A DNA stretch of 64,000 nucleotides from Moritella sp. JT01 (GCF_001574435.1 NZ_LOCN01000007.1:124001-188000), one strand, 5' to 3'; shown: positions 45,570 through 55,553, counted from the first letter of the stretch. The notes: generated by a model from the letters alone, not told the origin. Program-made: numbers and translations.

Positions 45570-46151
45570 AACACCCAAGATGATAGATAGTGAATAGATA
45601 GACGAGTTTAAATAATCTGGTCAATACAAATCAACTAATAATAATTATTAGTCAAACAGACTATAAAAAATACACTAATAGCACAATAAAACGTGATGGG
45701 TATAGCAAATAGATTAATGAAAATTAATCGTACTGACTATAAAAAAACAATTAATAAAACAACAAAGTGCGACTTATGTTGCAAACATGTTAACTGACAC
45801 ATATTGATTAGCTATCTATTTAAATGAGCATGAAAATTTATAAAAACAATACCACTATCACGTAAGCAGCTAATTTTATTAAGTAAAGTTAATTTTAATT
45901 TTAAAACGAATAATTTATGTAATCCATTTATAACCAACTAATATCACGATTGTAAATTGCGCCAGCTCACATAATACGTGACAACCTGTTAACACTTAAG
46001 TATTAATGAACTAAGCTACCATCTAATTAATAATACTGGTCAGACCTAATATCCATAATAAATGGATGACAATGGCCACCTAAAAACTAAGTCATTTATT
46101 TAAGAAATATAAAAATAGTTAATTGGAATCAGTAGATTACAAGGATAGTAA
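45570..46151. other. Intergenic region, about 580 bp, upstream of the lipase
   Basis: AT-rich. Contains the palindrome TAATAATTATTA (part of a longer near-palindrome at about 45631-45651) and the FadR-like site listed separately. No gene was seen. Confidence 0.55.
46032..46048 (+). promoter_or_regulatory. FadR-like operator upstream of the lipase gene
   Basis: The core TGGTCAGACC at 46037-46046 within TACTGGTCAGACCTAAT equals the central part of E. coli FadR sites (TGGTCnGACC). It lies about 210 bp before the lipase ATG and about 105 bp before a short upstream frame. FadR represses fatty acid uptake and breakdown genes, and lysophospholipase activity would release fatty acids, so the placement makes sense. 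Confidence 0.55.
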
Positions 46152-46265
46152 ATGCAAACATCTAATATTATAATAGAATTTGTTCCGCAGACAAATCCCC
46201 ATTTAACTCATTCTCTAAGTGCATCATCATTATATTTAAAATTCGGAGTTATTAATGAAAAATAA
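46152..46265 (+). CDS. Possible 37-aa upstream ORF overlapping the lipase start
   Basis: MQTSNIIIEFVPQTNPHL and 19 more residues, stop at 46263-46265. It has a strong ribosome site (AAGGA, seven bases before the ATG) and overlaps the first codons of the lipase gene by 11 bp. It could be a leader peptide that couples or tunes translation. No conserved motif is visible, and it could be chance. Confidence 0.3.
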   Translation: MQTSNIIIEFVPQTNPHLTHSLSASSLYLKFGVINEK

Positions 46266-48606
46266 GAAAATTCTTGCTCTTGCTATAGCAAGCACACTTG
46301 GATTAACAGCCTGCGGTGATGATTCAACAGACCTCCGTATGGATGACACAATTACAAATTCACTTAACCGTCAATCAAGTATCGCATTCGATTTAATCTC
46401 TACAGATAAAACAGTATCAATTCCAACTTATTTATTGATGAACAAATCGGACGGCACTTTAGACATACCACTTGATAAAGGTGAACCTACAGGCCGTAAC
46501 AATCCCAAAGTTGCGATGGGTGATACTGACGGTTGGAGTCCAACTCAGCCTTTCGTTATTGAGCTTGATTTACCAACAGGCGTAACGCTAACAACAGATT
46601 CAGCACTGCTTCACGCCGCAGTGAAAATCGCAAAAGTAGACGTATCAAGTGCTAAAGTAATGTCTGACCCTGTAGAATTAACTGCAGGTAAAGATTATAC
46701 CGTTATCTCAGATGGTAAATCGTTAACGGTATTGCCACTAAACGGTAGCTTAGAGCACGGTACTGACTATATCTATGCTATTACCGATGCCTTAGTTGAT
46801 AGTTCAGGTCAAAAACTGGGTATATCGAATAACTACGCGGCTTTAAAAAACAAACAGATTGATCAAACTGGCGGCGCCTTAGAAATACCACAGAAAATTG
46901 TTTTGCAAGTAGAAGGCTTGATGGATAAGTCTGGCATCGCCGATTATGAAAACATTATTTATTCAAGCTGGTTTACGACTTCATCTGCTGGTGAAGCGCT
47001 ATATGCAGTTAAAGCAGCGACAGCAAAAGTCCTTTTAGCGATAAGCAAAGGCAAAGATGCAAGCGCGGTTTGGCACGACGGCGCAAATCCAAATAACTCA
47101 GACTTAAGCAAATTATATAAACTATCAGGACTAACACCTAAACCGCTTGGTGCTCTAGATGCTGTGATAAAAGGGCACACAGGTGTTATTGAATTACCTT
47201 CGTTCTTAGAACGAGATGTAACAGATGAAAAATGGAAGAAGACTCCATGGCAAAGTGCGATGCCGAGCTTAGCTATTATCTCTGGTGTATTAACTTCAGG
47301 GTCGGATAAAGAAAAATTAGAGCTTGGAACACAATTAGTAAAAGCAGGAATTGATCCAAAAAACCTTGCAGACCCTAAAGAGCAGTTTAAGCTTGTTGGC
47401 CAATCATTTACACTTAATGGTAAGCCGCTTGATTCTGAGCGTCTCATTACTAAGTACAGCCCTCTCCCACAAGTAAAATCTGTTGAAAAGGTTAACTTCT
47501 TATTAATTACTCCAAAGAATATTAATGCAGGAACGAAAGTTCCAGTAGTAATATATCAACACGGTATCACATCACTCAAAGAAAACATCCTAGCATCCGG
47601 CCCTGCGCTTGCGGCTAAGGGCTATGCGATATTGGCAATCGACTTACCACTACACGGCGAACGCAAACTAAGTGATAACACTGTCACAGATGAAGCACAT
47701 GCTGACGTTTTCATGAACTTTACTTACTTACCTGTTGCTCGTGATAACTTACGTCAAGCTGTTGCAGATCTAATCGGCTTACGTGCAGGTCTTAACCTGA
47801 TCGCTACAACACCAGGTACAGAATTAGATGTTCTTGATATATCTAAAGTAAGTTTCTTTGGTCACTCTCTTGGGGCTATGTCAGGTATTAGCTTGCAAGC
47901 GACGATAGACCGACCTTTACCAGACTCGAATGGTGACGGTGTCGTTGGTGATGGCGATGGATACTTTAAAATAGACAAAGCTGCATTTGCTAATCCAGGC
48001 GGTGGTATTCCATACCTATTACTTAGCTCTGTAAACTTCGGCGGCACAGTTAAAGATGGGCTAATGAAGACAGTGAGTGCCGATTACCGAAACTTCTCGG
48101 GTGCGAAGTGTGCTTCAATAACTAAGACTTTATGCTTTAACGCATTCTATGATGCCGTAAAAGATAAACCAAATGCTCAAGCAACAATTGACGCTACATT
48201 CCAAAAATTTGCGGTTGCAGCTCAAACGGTGCTTGAAACAGCCGACCCATTTGCACTTGCTCGTAAGATTTCTAAGGACACACCCGTTTACTTAGCACAA
48301 GTAAAAGGTGACTCGACAATTCCGAATATCCTAGATCCGAAAGCTGGCTACGCAGCAGCTTACTCGCCAATTGCGGGTACAACACCACTAATCAGCCAAC
48401 TTGGTCTAGTTAATATTTATACGGATAATGAGACAAGCAAGAAGGTGGCGCTAATTAACAAGGGTAACCATAGCTCTGCCATTGCTGTTTACGGCGCGAA
48501 CTCTAATCAAGCCGCTACTGACGAACTACAGAGCCAAATCACAAGCTTCTTAGCAAGTGATGATGGTAAAACAGCAATCATTAAAGATGAAAGCTTAATT
48601 AACTAA
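46255..48606 (+). CDS. VolA/Pla-1-type outer-membrane lipoprotein lysophospholipase
   Basis: 783 aa with a lipobox (LTAC, Cys at about residue 20) and an acidic start that fits surface exposure. The alpha/beta-hydrolase part begins after residue 420 (VPVVIYQHGITS), with the nucleophile elbow GHSLGAMSG near 540 and late His/Asp candidates (NKGNHSS). The N-terminal 400 residues contain Ig-like strands. VolA of Vibrio cholerae cleaves lysophosphatidylcholine outside the cell and works with FadL to feed fatty acids to FadD. No fadL is adjacent here, but a FadR-like site lies upstream. GGAG precedes the ATG. Confidence 0.88.
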   Translation: MKNKKILALAIASTLGLTACGDDSTDLRMDDTITNSLNRQSSIAFDLISTDKTVSIPTYLLMNKSDGTLDIPLDKGEPTGRNNPKVAMGDTDGWSPTQPFVIELDLPTGVTLTTDSALLHAAVKIAKVDVSSAKVMSDPVELTAGKDYTVISDGKSLTVLPLNGSLEHGTDYIYAITDALVDSSGQKLGISNNYAALKNKQIDQTGGALEIPQKIVLQVEGLMDKSGIADYENIIYSSWFTTSSAGEALYAVKAATAKVLLAISKGKDASAVWHDGANPNNSDLSKLYKLSGLTPKPLGALDAVIKGHTGVIELPSFLERDVTDEKWKKTPWQSAMPSLAIISGVLTSGSDKEKLELGTQLVKAGIDPKNLADPKEQFKLVGQSFTLNGKPLDSERLITKYSPLPQVKSVEKVNFLLITPKNINAGTKVPVVIYQHGITSLKENILASGPALAAKGYAILAIDLPLHGERKLSDNTVTDEAHADVFMNFTYLPVARDNLRQAVADLIGLRAGLNLIATTPGTELDVLDISKVSFFGHSLGAMSGISLQATIDRPLPDSNGDGVVGDGDGYFKIDKAAFANPGGGIPYLLLSSVNFGGTVKDGLMKTVSADYRNFSGAKCASITKTLCFNAFYDAVKDKPNAQATIDATFQKFAVAAQTVLETADPFALARKISKDTPVYLAQVKGDSTIPNILDPKAGYAAAYSPIAGTTPLISQLGLVNIYTDNETSKKVALINKGNHSSAIAVYGANSNQAATDELQSQITSFLASDDGKTAIIKDESLIN

Positions 48607-48643
48607 GCCAATAATCAAGCATTAGGATATCTATCCGCGCATA

Positions 48644-48675
48644 AAAACGAAGGTTTAGTGATAAACCTTCGTTTT
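48644..48675 (+). terminator. Terminator of the lipase gene
   Basis: Perfect 14-bp stem AAAACGAAGGTTTA / TAAACCTTCGTTTT with loop GTGA and a T-run after it, 38 bases after the stop. Confidence 0.9.
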
Positions 48676-48794
48676 TTTATTTAAATTCCGCTGAACTATT
48701 CCAATAATTTGGTAACCAATACATAATCTATCTAGTAATGTGTATTTTTCATTACATCTAATAAAATCAATCAATCCAACCAATAAGTGACATC

Positions 48795-49694
48795 ATGAAT
48801 ATTAAATTAGTTTCAGGCGTGGTTATCGCCGGACTTGCGGCAAGTTATGCTGGCGGTAAGTTTTATATGACAAACCAAGTAGAAAAACAACTTGATGCGA
48901 AGATCATCGAAATGCAGCCTATGATTGATGTTAAATATGGCGATCTAAGTGTTGAACCTATCACCCAGAAAATTCAATTACATAACGTAGTACTAAGCCC
49001 TGTTGATGGCAGCGCAACCCCTGTCACTATTAATGAAATAACCATTAATAAGTTTGATGTAGAATCAGAATTCCCTGCCGCGTTAGACATCGCATTAAAC
49101 GGGATTTCTATTAGCATTGATGATATTGAACCAAAAACAGCAGAACAGCTTAAAGAACTTGGTTATACGGATAATATGTTAATCAGCCTATCGACAAAAT
49201 ACACTTACGTTAATGACGTAATGGATTTACAGCTTGGTCTAAGTGCACAAGACATGGGTAAAATGGAATACTCGCTTAACTTAGCTAACTTCCAATTTGA
49301 TCCGAAACAGCCGATTAGCCTATTATTCTCTTACCCGAACTATCAGCTAAATGCTGCCGAGTTTACTTACACAGACCAATCATTTGTTAAACGCCTGCTT
49401 AAACAAGAAGCGCAAACGTCAGACATCAGTGTTGAAGAATTAAAACAGCGTGTATCAGACAAGATAAATACCATGCTGGCGGCAGATCTTGAAAACAAGA
49501 AAAATGAACTGAGTGATGCAGAGATAAAACTTGCGACAAATGCGGCGGCGACATTTGTTAAATTTATTAATGACCCGAAAAGTATTACTATTTCTGTAAA
49601 CCCAGAACAAGCCGTCACTTTAGGTGAGATAACACAGATAAAAAATGATCCTGCTAAATTAATTTCCTTACTGAATATGGCATTCAAAGCATAG
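48795..49694 (+). CDS. Membrane-anchored protein of unknown function
   Basis: 299 aa. A single N-terminal helix (about residues 4-26) anchors a periplasmic domain. The pattern PITQKIQLHNVVLSP with alternating strands, and the absence of catalytic motifs, suggest a lipid-transfer-like beta-domain of the AsmA/DUF945 kind, though I cannot match it. A Lys/Glu-rich helix follows at about 210-255. Monocistronic, with a terminator shared with the convergent sigma factor gene. Confidence 0.6.
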   Translation: MNIKLVSGVVIAGLAASYAGGKFYMTNQVEKQLDAKIIEMQPMIDVKYGDLSVEPITQKIQLHNVVLSPVDGSATPVTINEITINKFDVESEFPAALDIALNGISISIDDIEPKTAEQLKELGYTDNMLISLSTKYTYVNDVMDLQLGLSAQDMGKMEYSLNLANFQFDPKQPISLLFSYPNYQLNAAEFTYTDQSFVKRLLKQEAQTSDISVEELKQRVSDKINTMLAADLENKKNELSDAEIKLATNAAATFVKFINDPKSITISVNPEQAVTLGEITQIKNDPAKLISLLNMAFKA

Positions 49695-49719
49695 TAACCG
49701 CCATTAACGACTAACAACA

Positions 49720-49756
49720 AATAAGGTCAGCCATTTTATCTATGGCGGACCTTATT
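49720..49756. terminator. Bidirectional terminator
   Basis: AATAAGGTC-A-GCCAT with ATGGC-G-GACCTTATT, a 14-bp stem with one mismatch, between convergent genes at 48795 and 49761. Confidence 0.8.
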
Positions 49757-49760
49757 ACCA

Positions 49761-50642
49761 TTAAATACCTGTCGTACAAATAGAATCGGCTTCAAAATCA
49801 AAATCTTCTTTTACTAAGTCATTCGCACATAATTGCTCTCTAACTTGACTCAAGCCATTACGAATAATTTGTCGTACACGTTCACGGGAAATATCCATTA
49901 GCTGTGCAATGGCTTCTAAGCTCATTGGGTCCTGCCCTTTAAAACCAAAGCGTAAACGAATAATGTTTTGACTACGTACCGGCAGGTATTCTAATAATGC
50001 GTCCATATATTCATAATAATCACATTTTTCATAACGAATATCAGGCTGGCAATTCACTTCAGCAGCAACCAAATCTTTTAGGCTAGCCAATAAATTATCA
50101 CCACTGCGGATCTCTTTATCTAAAGATCCTTCATTAAAATAATGACCTAATATATTCAGTACTTTACGAGGTGATATTTTGAGTTCTTGGGAGATTTTAG
50201 TAATACCTTCGTTGGTATCAAGATCAAGGCCAAGTTCAGATGAAGCTTTCAATATCTGTTTATAGACGCGTGTAACATGAATGGGGATACGAATGGTTCG
50301 AGAATGGTTCATAATATACTGTTCAATATTGTTTCTTATCCACCACACTGCATAAGTTGAAAATCGGCAACCTCGTTCTGGATCGAACTTATCGACCGCA
50401 TGCATTAAGCCTGTATTACCCTCTTGAATTATCTCATCCCAATCAAGTGAATAGTTTTTATATTTCTTCGCCACCATAAGAACCAATCTCAAATTTGATT
50501 GGATCATCGTGTCCCGAGCAGATTTATCCCCACTGGCTGCAGCAACGGCCGTGTCGTATTCTTCCTGTTTAGACAGCAGCTGACTAAATTTTTGTAATTC
50601 ATCAAAATACGCATCAAGTGCGTGACTAGTCATGTTATTCAT
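49761..50642 (-). CDS. RpoS-like group 2 sigma-70 factor
   Basis: 293 aa. Region 1.2 begins at DALDAYFDELQ-type sequence; region 2 has SNLRLVLMVAKKY, EIIQEGNTGLMHAVDKFDPERG and FSTYAVWWIRNNIEQYIMNH; region 3 shows TRVYKQILKASSEL; region 4 has RLRFGFKG and the helix-turn-helix DISRERVRQIIRNGLSQVR. This is the RpoS/RpoQ/RpoX-like group. It is shorter than E. coli RpoS (330 aa) and not next to nlpD, so it is probably an accessory paralogue used for stress, surface growth or quorum response. Confidence 0.87.
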   Translation of the reverse strand: MNNMTSHALDAYFDELQKFSQLLSKQEEYDTAVAAASGDKSARDTMIQSNLRLVLMVAKKYKNYSLDWDEIIQEGNTGLMHAVDKFDPERGCRFSTYAVWWIRNNIEQYIMNHSRTIRIPIHVTRVYKQILKASSELGLDLDTNEGITKISQELKISPRKVLNILGHYFNEGSLDKEIRSGDNLLASLKDLVAAEVNCQPDIRYEKCDYYEYMDALLEYLPVRSQNIIRLRFGFKGQDPMSLEAIAQLMDISRERVRQIIRNGLSQVREQLCANDLVKEDFDFEADSICTTGI

Positions 50643-50812
50643 TAATCATCCCTGTTTATGGTTCACTACCATAGTAACACAACAAGGTGACACCTAGTCT
50701 CGTTTTGTCAGGGTTAATATCGCCAAATATAAATTTAAAACAGCAAGTTATCCTGGCAGGGGCATGCTTAAAGAAATAATATTAAACGAATGTATTGAAT
50801 GTTTATTTTAGG

Positions 50813-51169
50813 TTAATCACACAATACTTCACGATTAGGGCGACATGTCATTGAACTTAAACGCTGTACTTCTTGTTGAATACTATTCAAGTTATTCGCT
50901 AACGTGAGTGACAATATTTCTTGTGCCCAGTCAGGTATATTAGGGTTAATTTGATAATGCACCCATTGGCCCTGCCGTCTATCAATGACCAGTTTTTTCT
51001 GACGTAACAGGGCCAAATGGCGTGACACCTTTGGTTGACTTTGTTCTAATGCATGCGTTAATTCACACACACACAATTCATTTTCTCTCAGTATTAACAA
51101 TAGACTTTTCAATCTAGTATCATCTGCTAAGCACTTGTAAAACTGGAGTAAATCCATAATTAAGTTCAT
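50813..51169 (-). CDS. ArsR/SmtB-type metal-responsive repressor
   Basis: 118 aa winged-helix repressor. YKCLADDTRLKSLLLIL opens the fold, ELCVCELTHAL in helix alpha-3 matches the ELCVCD metal/metalloid motif, and SQPKVSRHLALLRQKKLVIDRR is the recognition helix and wing. Two further Cys (SMTC, EVLC) lie at the C-terminus. It follows nnrS on the same strand by about 55 bp, so the two are likely one operon. The start is uncertain: 51169 or 51157; neither has a strong ribosome site. Confidence 0.83.
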   Translation of the reverse strand: MNLIMDLLQFYKCLADDTRLKSLLLILRENELCVCELTHALEQSQPKVSRHLALLRQKKLVIDRRQGQWVHYQINPNIPDWAQEILSLTLANNLNSIQQEVQRLSSMTCRPNREVLCD

Positions 51170-51224
51170 TTTAGGTGGCACATGCCGCCACTCTATATAA
51201 ACCTTGTTTAGCTGTCAAACGGTT

Positions 51225-52427
51225 CTAACCTGGGCGGCCATCCTGTCGCGCTTTAAACAACATCGGCGTGTAATGATAAACAAACAAGCCAAATGCAATT
51301 AACCAAAATACAATGCTCAAATTAATAAAGGTAATATAATACTGCATCCAAAAAATAGGGCCTATTACGCGTATTATGACCGCCATAAAAATACTGAAAA
51401 ATGCCACGAACATCGCTTTAGGCTGTTGCAGCATACGTCCTGTATGACCCAGTGAAACACGAGATATCATCGCCAAAATTAATCCACCCATGCCGCCAAT
51501 TGTAATTAAATGCCACAAATGGTTAACAATTGGGACATTAATAAAGTAACTCATGCCTATGGTAAATAGTCCTGCCCAGATAAAAAATAACGAGCCATGG
51601 ATAGACCACAACAGCGGCACACCCAAGGTAATCCAAGGCTTCCAGCGATACCAGCGAATGGCTTGGCAACATGCTGCGAGAATAAATAAGATGCCAAATA
51701 CAGGCTTAGGAACAGAAAATAAAGGGTGAATTAATAACAGTAGGGTAATAACACCTAAACTGCCTGCTGCTAATTTTTCCAACCAAGGAAGTGGTAATAC
51801 TTTTGCGGTTTTAGTCCCGTTGGCAGTAAACATCGGCACAACACGACCAGCCATCATCGACATTAAAAATGCCATTAGCATTACGGATGCATAAGCAGCT
51901 TGGTTGACTGTCATGTTCGCTAAACCTAATTTAGCCAAATGTATTTCAATATTTGCCAAGGTAAATAAAACTAATAAAGGTACAAAAAATAAATTTCGGT
52001 ACTGTTTTATTTTTACCAAGGGTTTGGCTAAAACATAAGCAACTACAGGCAGAAAGCTTAAATCAATCAATATGATAACGTAATCATTTAATAACATGGG
52101 TAAAAGTAAAGCAATTCGACCTGCCAGCCAAAGCATGAATAAACCAAGTAAGGGTAGCCCCGAAATACCACGAACCCCAGTCCAATTCTGGATCGCGGTT
52201 AACAAGAAACCAGCAACTATTGCACAGCCAAAACCGAACAACATTTCATGTATATGCCACCACAAGCCGCCACCGTAAGGCTGAAAGGTAATATAACCAG
52301 ATAACATTGCGCCCCATAACAACAATGCAACCATACTAAACAAAGCGCCTGCTAAGAAGAAAGGACGAAAGCCAAGACGTAATACTGGGAGGATTTTTTG
52401 TTCCGCCGCCAAGTCTGTAATTTGCAT
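51225..52427 (-). CDS. nnrS: NnrS family haem-copper membrane protein
   Basis: 400 aa with about twelve transmembrane helices and conserved histidines (WWHIHEMLFGFG, NHLWHLITIGGMGG). NnrS proteins bind haem and copper in the membrane and protect against nitric oxide in Vibrio and relatives. Upstream of an ArsR-type gene in the same direction. I saw no clear NsrR or FNR site before it. Confidence 0.9.
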   Translation of the reverse strand: MQITDLAAEQKILPVLRLGFRPFFLAGALFSMVALLLWGAMLSGYITFQPYGGGLWWHIHEMLFGFGCAIVAGFLLTAIQNWTGVRGISGLPLLGLFMLWLAGRIALLLPMLLNDYVIILIDLSFLPVVAYVLAKPLVKIKQYRNLFFVPLLVLFTLANIEIHLAKLGLANMTVNQAAYASVMLMAFLMSMMAGRVVPMFTANGTKTAKVLPLPWLEKLAAGSLGVITLLLLIHPLFSVPKPVFGILFILAACCQAIRWYRWKPWITLGVPLLWSIHGSLFFIWAGLFTIGMSYFINVPIVNHLWHLITIGGMGGLILAMISRVSLGHTGRMLQQPKAMFVAFFSIFMAVIIRVIGPIFWMQYYITFINLSIVFWLIAFGLFVYHYTPMLFKARQDGRPG

Positions 52428-52492
52428 TGATTTAACCTTTTAAATAGTAATTGAGATTGAGTATATGTGGTAACAAAAGGTCTGTAATTGAC

Positions 52493-52535
52493 AAAAGGCA
52501 AATACCCAACTTATTTAGTCAAGTATTTGCCTTTT
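52493..52535 (-). terminator. Terminator of the feo operon
   Basis: AAAAGGCAAATAC / GTATTTGCCTTTT, perfect 13-bp stem, 17-base loop, 39 bases after the feoC stop on the minus strand. Confidence 0.8.
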
Positions 52536-52573
52536 TATTGATGATATTAGATCTGGTCTAGCTGAACACAGTT

Positions 52574-52810
52574 TTAGTTAATAACAGTGACCGCAAGTTC
52601 GCACTCGTCATTCCAACGATAGTAAACATCGCAGTTTGATTGTCCCAGTCGAGGACGTTCGCTGATTGTTGTCGATATCTTGCCTTTCGCTATCCAAAGT
52701 GCCAGCATCGCATCGATACCGTCTTCACTAATGCCAAAGGTTTTGGCTAGCTCAGTTCTGTTGGTTTTACCGTTAACAACAAGATGATCTTTCAGACGTG
52801 TTAAAATCAT
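52574..52810 (-). CDS. feoC: FeoC-like winged-helix protein
   Basis: 78 aa, small winged helix (LAKTFGISEDGIDAMLALWIAKGKI). In enterobacteria FeoC carries a four-Cys iron-sulphur motif and protects FeoB from proteolysis. Here only two Cys remain, not in that spacing, so the cluster is probably lost. The frame overlaps the end of feoB by 38 bp, implying coupled translation. Confidence 0.8.
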   Translation of the reverse strand: MILTRLKDHLVVNGKTNRTELAKTFGISEDGIDAMLALWIAKGKISTTISERPRLGQSNCDVYYRWNDECELAVTVIN

Positions 52811-55085
52811 ATTTGCCCTGTTCCTCTTGTAGTTTTATTTTATTTCCCTGTTTTTTCAGTAGTGCAATCACAACGCACATCAACACACTGAAGAAGCCTA
52901 TCCAGCCCATACTTGATGCAGGGTGTGCTGAAAACTCAACGATTTGGTAGTACATAGTGGCAACAAAATAACCTAAGAACATAGTCCAGCCAGCAATGAA
53001 TACAGCAAATGGACGACCAAATTCGCGCACATAAGCGCCCATTGCCGCAGCACAAGGTGTGTATAAAAGAATAAATAATAAGAATGCAAAAGCAGCAGCG
53101 TCGGAACTGAAGCTCTCTTTCAAGTTACCAAAGATTGTCACATCCACTTCTTGATCGTCAGCAACCGCATTCATATCCGTTAAATCACCTACATCAACAC
53201 CCAATGGATCTGAATAACTTAAATTCGCCAAATTCGCAGGGATTGATAATACCGCTTTTTGTAAACTGGCCAATAAATCAAATTCAGCATCATCTTCCTC
53301 TGCACTTGAATACAGGCTATTTAACGTGCCGATAACCGCTTCTTTGGCAAAAATACCCGTAATAATACCCACGGTTGCTTGCCAGTTATCTGCTTTAATA
53401 CCAATAGGTGCAAGTAACGGCGTTGCTACTTGTGCAACTTTCGATAATACTGAACTTTCAGTTTCTTCATTACCAAAGCTGCCATCAGTACCCAATGAAT
53501 TAAAGAAACTAAGACATGCGACAACCAACACGATCGTTTTACCCGCACCAAACACAAAACGTTTTAGTTTTTGCCAAGTGATGATAAGCATATTCTGCAT
53601 TGTCGGTAATTCATAATCCGGCATTTCCATGATAAAGCTATCACTGCGGCCAGGATACAAACTCCAGCGTAATATGAGCCCAGTAAATACCGCCACTAAA
53701 ATGCCAATAATGTATAACGCAAAGACAATATTTTGGCCATGCTCAGGGAAGAATGCCGCCGAGAATAATGCATACACAGGTAATCGTGCGCCACATGACA
53801 TAAACGGTGCCATAGCCGCAGCTAAACGACGCTCACGCTCGTGTTCGAGTGTACGCGTTGCCATAATGGCAGGTACGTTACAGCCAAAGCCCAATACTAA
53901 CGGAACAAATGCTTTACCAGGGAGGCCAATTCGTTGCATTACTTTATCAAGTACAAATGCAGCACGCGCCATATAACCCGAGCTTTCAAGTAACGATAAG
54001 AATAAATACAAAAAACCAATCACGGGAATAAAAGTGGCAACAGTTTGAATACCACCGCCAATACCATTTGCGATAATAGTAACAAGCCAAACAGGCAATA
54101 ATCCATCTAATAAATAGTGTCCGCCATCAACAAGTACGCTGCCAAAGCTAATGTCAAAGAAATCAATGAATGCACCACCAATATTGATAGAGAACATAAA
54201 CATTAAGTACATCACAGCAAAAAAGAATGGAATACCAATGTATTTATTCAACACCACTTGGTCGACTTTATCACTGAATGAACGGCTTAATTTACCTTCC
54301 TGACGACGCACCTTATTACAAAGTTGGTGTAAATACGTATATCGAACGTTGGCAATATGGAAATCGGTCTCAATTGACTCTGCGACTTTATTTTTAATGT
54401 CTGCAATCACAATCAAGGCATCAAGACTAATAAGATCGACAATTAACGCATCATTTTCGAGTGCACGAATAGCGAGTGAACGTGGGGCGGCATCGTGATC
54501 GAAAAAATAAACGTCTAGTTCACTAATCGCCGCTTCTATTTCTGTTCCGTAGTCCATCGCAAGCGGGACAGTAACCACGCCTCTTTGCACAATTGAGTGT
54601 AAGTCTTGTTTAAAGCTGCTCACTTCATTTTTGGCATTTGCAGAGAGTGCGAGTACTGGACAGCCAAGGGCTTTTTCTAATTTTTTAACGTCTAAAACTT
54701 GGCGTTGACGCGCTAATACGTCCATCTTGTTTAACACCACCACCATTGGACGACCTAACTCGCGCAATTGCAGTGTCATATATAAACTGCGCTCTAAGCA
54801 CGAAGCATCGACAACATTAATGATCAGGTCTGCCGCATGATCCAACGCTGCTTTCGACGCGATCATTTCATCGACACTATTCACTTCGTTACTGCTGTCC
54901 AAGGCATAAATACCCGGTAAATCAGTTAATAAAAACTCATCACCCGCATGGCTATAGCGTCCGGTTTTCTTATCAACCGTCACACCGGCCCAGTTACCAA
55001 CACGTTGATTCGCACCCGTTAACGCATTAAATAGCGTTGTTTTACCACTATTTGGATTACCAATAGTTAAGATTTGATACAACAT
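52773..55085 (-). CDS. feoB: Ferrous iron transporter FeoB
   Basis: 770 aa. N-terminal G-protein domain: G1 GNPNSGKTTLFNAL (8-21), G3 DLPG near 55, G4 LNKMD near 118. The membrane part shows the Gate motifs, including GCNVPAIMATRTLEHERER and SCGARLPVYALFSAAFF. Imports Fe2+ under low oxygen. The start ATG shares one base with the feoA stop (TAATG). Confidence 0.96.
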   Translation of the reverse strand: MLYQILTIGNPNSGKTTLFNALTGANQRVGNWAGVTVDKKTGRYSHAGDEFLLTDLPGIYALDSSNEVNSVDEMIASKAALDHAADLIINVVDASCLERSLYMTLQLRELGRPMVVVLNKMDVLARQRQVLDVKKLEKALGCPVLALSANAKNEVSSFKQDLHSIVQRGVVTVPLAMDYGTEIEAAISELDVYFFDHDAAPRSLAIRALENDALIVDLISLDALIVIADIKNKVAESIETDFHIANVRYTYLHQLCNKVRRQEGKLSRSFSDKVDQVVLNKYIGIPFFFAVMYLMFMFSINIGGAFIDFFDISFGSVLVDGGHYLLDGLLPVWLVTIIANGIGGGIQTVATFIPVIGFLYLFLSLLESSGYMARAAFVLDKVMQRIGLPGKAFVPLVLGFGCNVPAIMATRTLEHERERRLAAAMAPFMSCGARLPVYALFSAAFFPEHGQNIVFALYIIGILVAVFTGLILRWSLYPGRSDSFIMEMPDYELPTMQNMLIITWQKLKRFVFGAGKTIVLVVACLSFFNSLGTDGSFGNEETESSVLSKVAQVATPLLAPIGIKADNWQATVGIITGIFAKEAVIGTLNSLYSSAEEDDAEFDLLASLQKAVLSIPANLANLSYSDPLGVDVGDLTDMNAVADDQEVDVTIFGNLKESFSSDAAAFAFLLFILLYTPCAAAMGAYVREFGRPFAVFIAGWTMFLGYFVATMYYQIVEFSAHPASSMGWIGFFSVLMCVVIALLKKQGNKIKLQEEQGKYDFNTSERSSCC

Positions 55086-55312
55086 TAAGCGACCTCAACT
55101 TCAATCTGTTGTGCTAACTTCTTCCGGATCGCAACCGAGACTCCACGCACAGATATTTGTAACGGGTCACCCATTGGCGCACGACGAATTAATGTGACTT
55201 GGGTATTAGGTAGCACACCTATTACCATTAACTTCTTTCGCGTGTCAGCAGGTAAGCCTGACATATCGGTAATTTTAGCGACAACACCATCGTTTAATAG
55301 CGCTAACTTCAT
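55085..55312 (-). CDS. feoA: FeoA protein
   Basis: 75-aa SH3-like protein needed for FeoB activity. LPADTRKKLMVIGVLPNTQVTLIRRAPMGDPLQISVRG is the family core. First gene of feoABC, behind a Fur-like box. Confidence 0.94.
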   Translation of the reverse strand: MKLALLNDGVVAKITDMSGLPADTRKKLMVIGVLPNTQVTLIRRAPMGDPLQISVRGVSVAIRKKLAQQIEVEVA

Positions 55313-55329
55313 ATCTTCACCTAATCCTA

Positions 55330-55349
55330 ATGATAACTATTATTATTCA
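55330..55349 (-). promoter_or_regulatory. Candidate Fur box before feoA
   Basis: AATGATAACTATTATTATT matches about 14 of 19 positions of the Fur consensus. It lies about 20-40 bp before the feoA start, where Fur would block transcription when iron is plentiful. Confidence 0.6.
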
Positions 55350-55553
55350 TATTTTACGCTTGCAGTATAAATAACTATTGATATGAATCAATACGCTATA
55401 AACGAAATAGCCAAAACAGCCAAAAAACAACACCAAAGTAGTACTTTTATATAACAGCAGGGTTTATAGAGTGGTTTTTGTGTAGTAAATGAATATATGC
55501 AGCTCAGCACATTGAATAATATATGAGCTGCACAAATCTGTAATTAAGAACGA

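Noticed and set aside
45631-45651. AT-rich palindrome as a Fur box
   Set aside because: About 13 of 19 matches in very AT-rich sequence is weak, and no iron gene is next to it.
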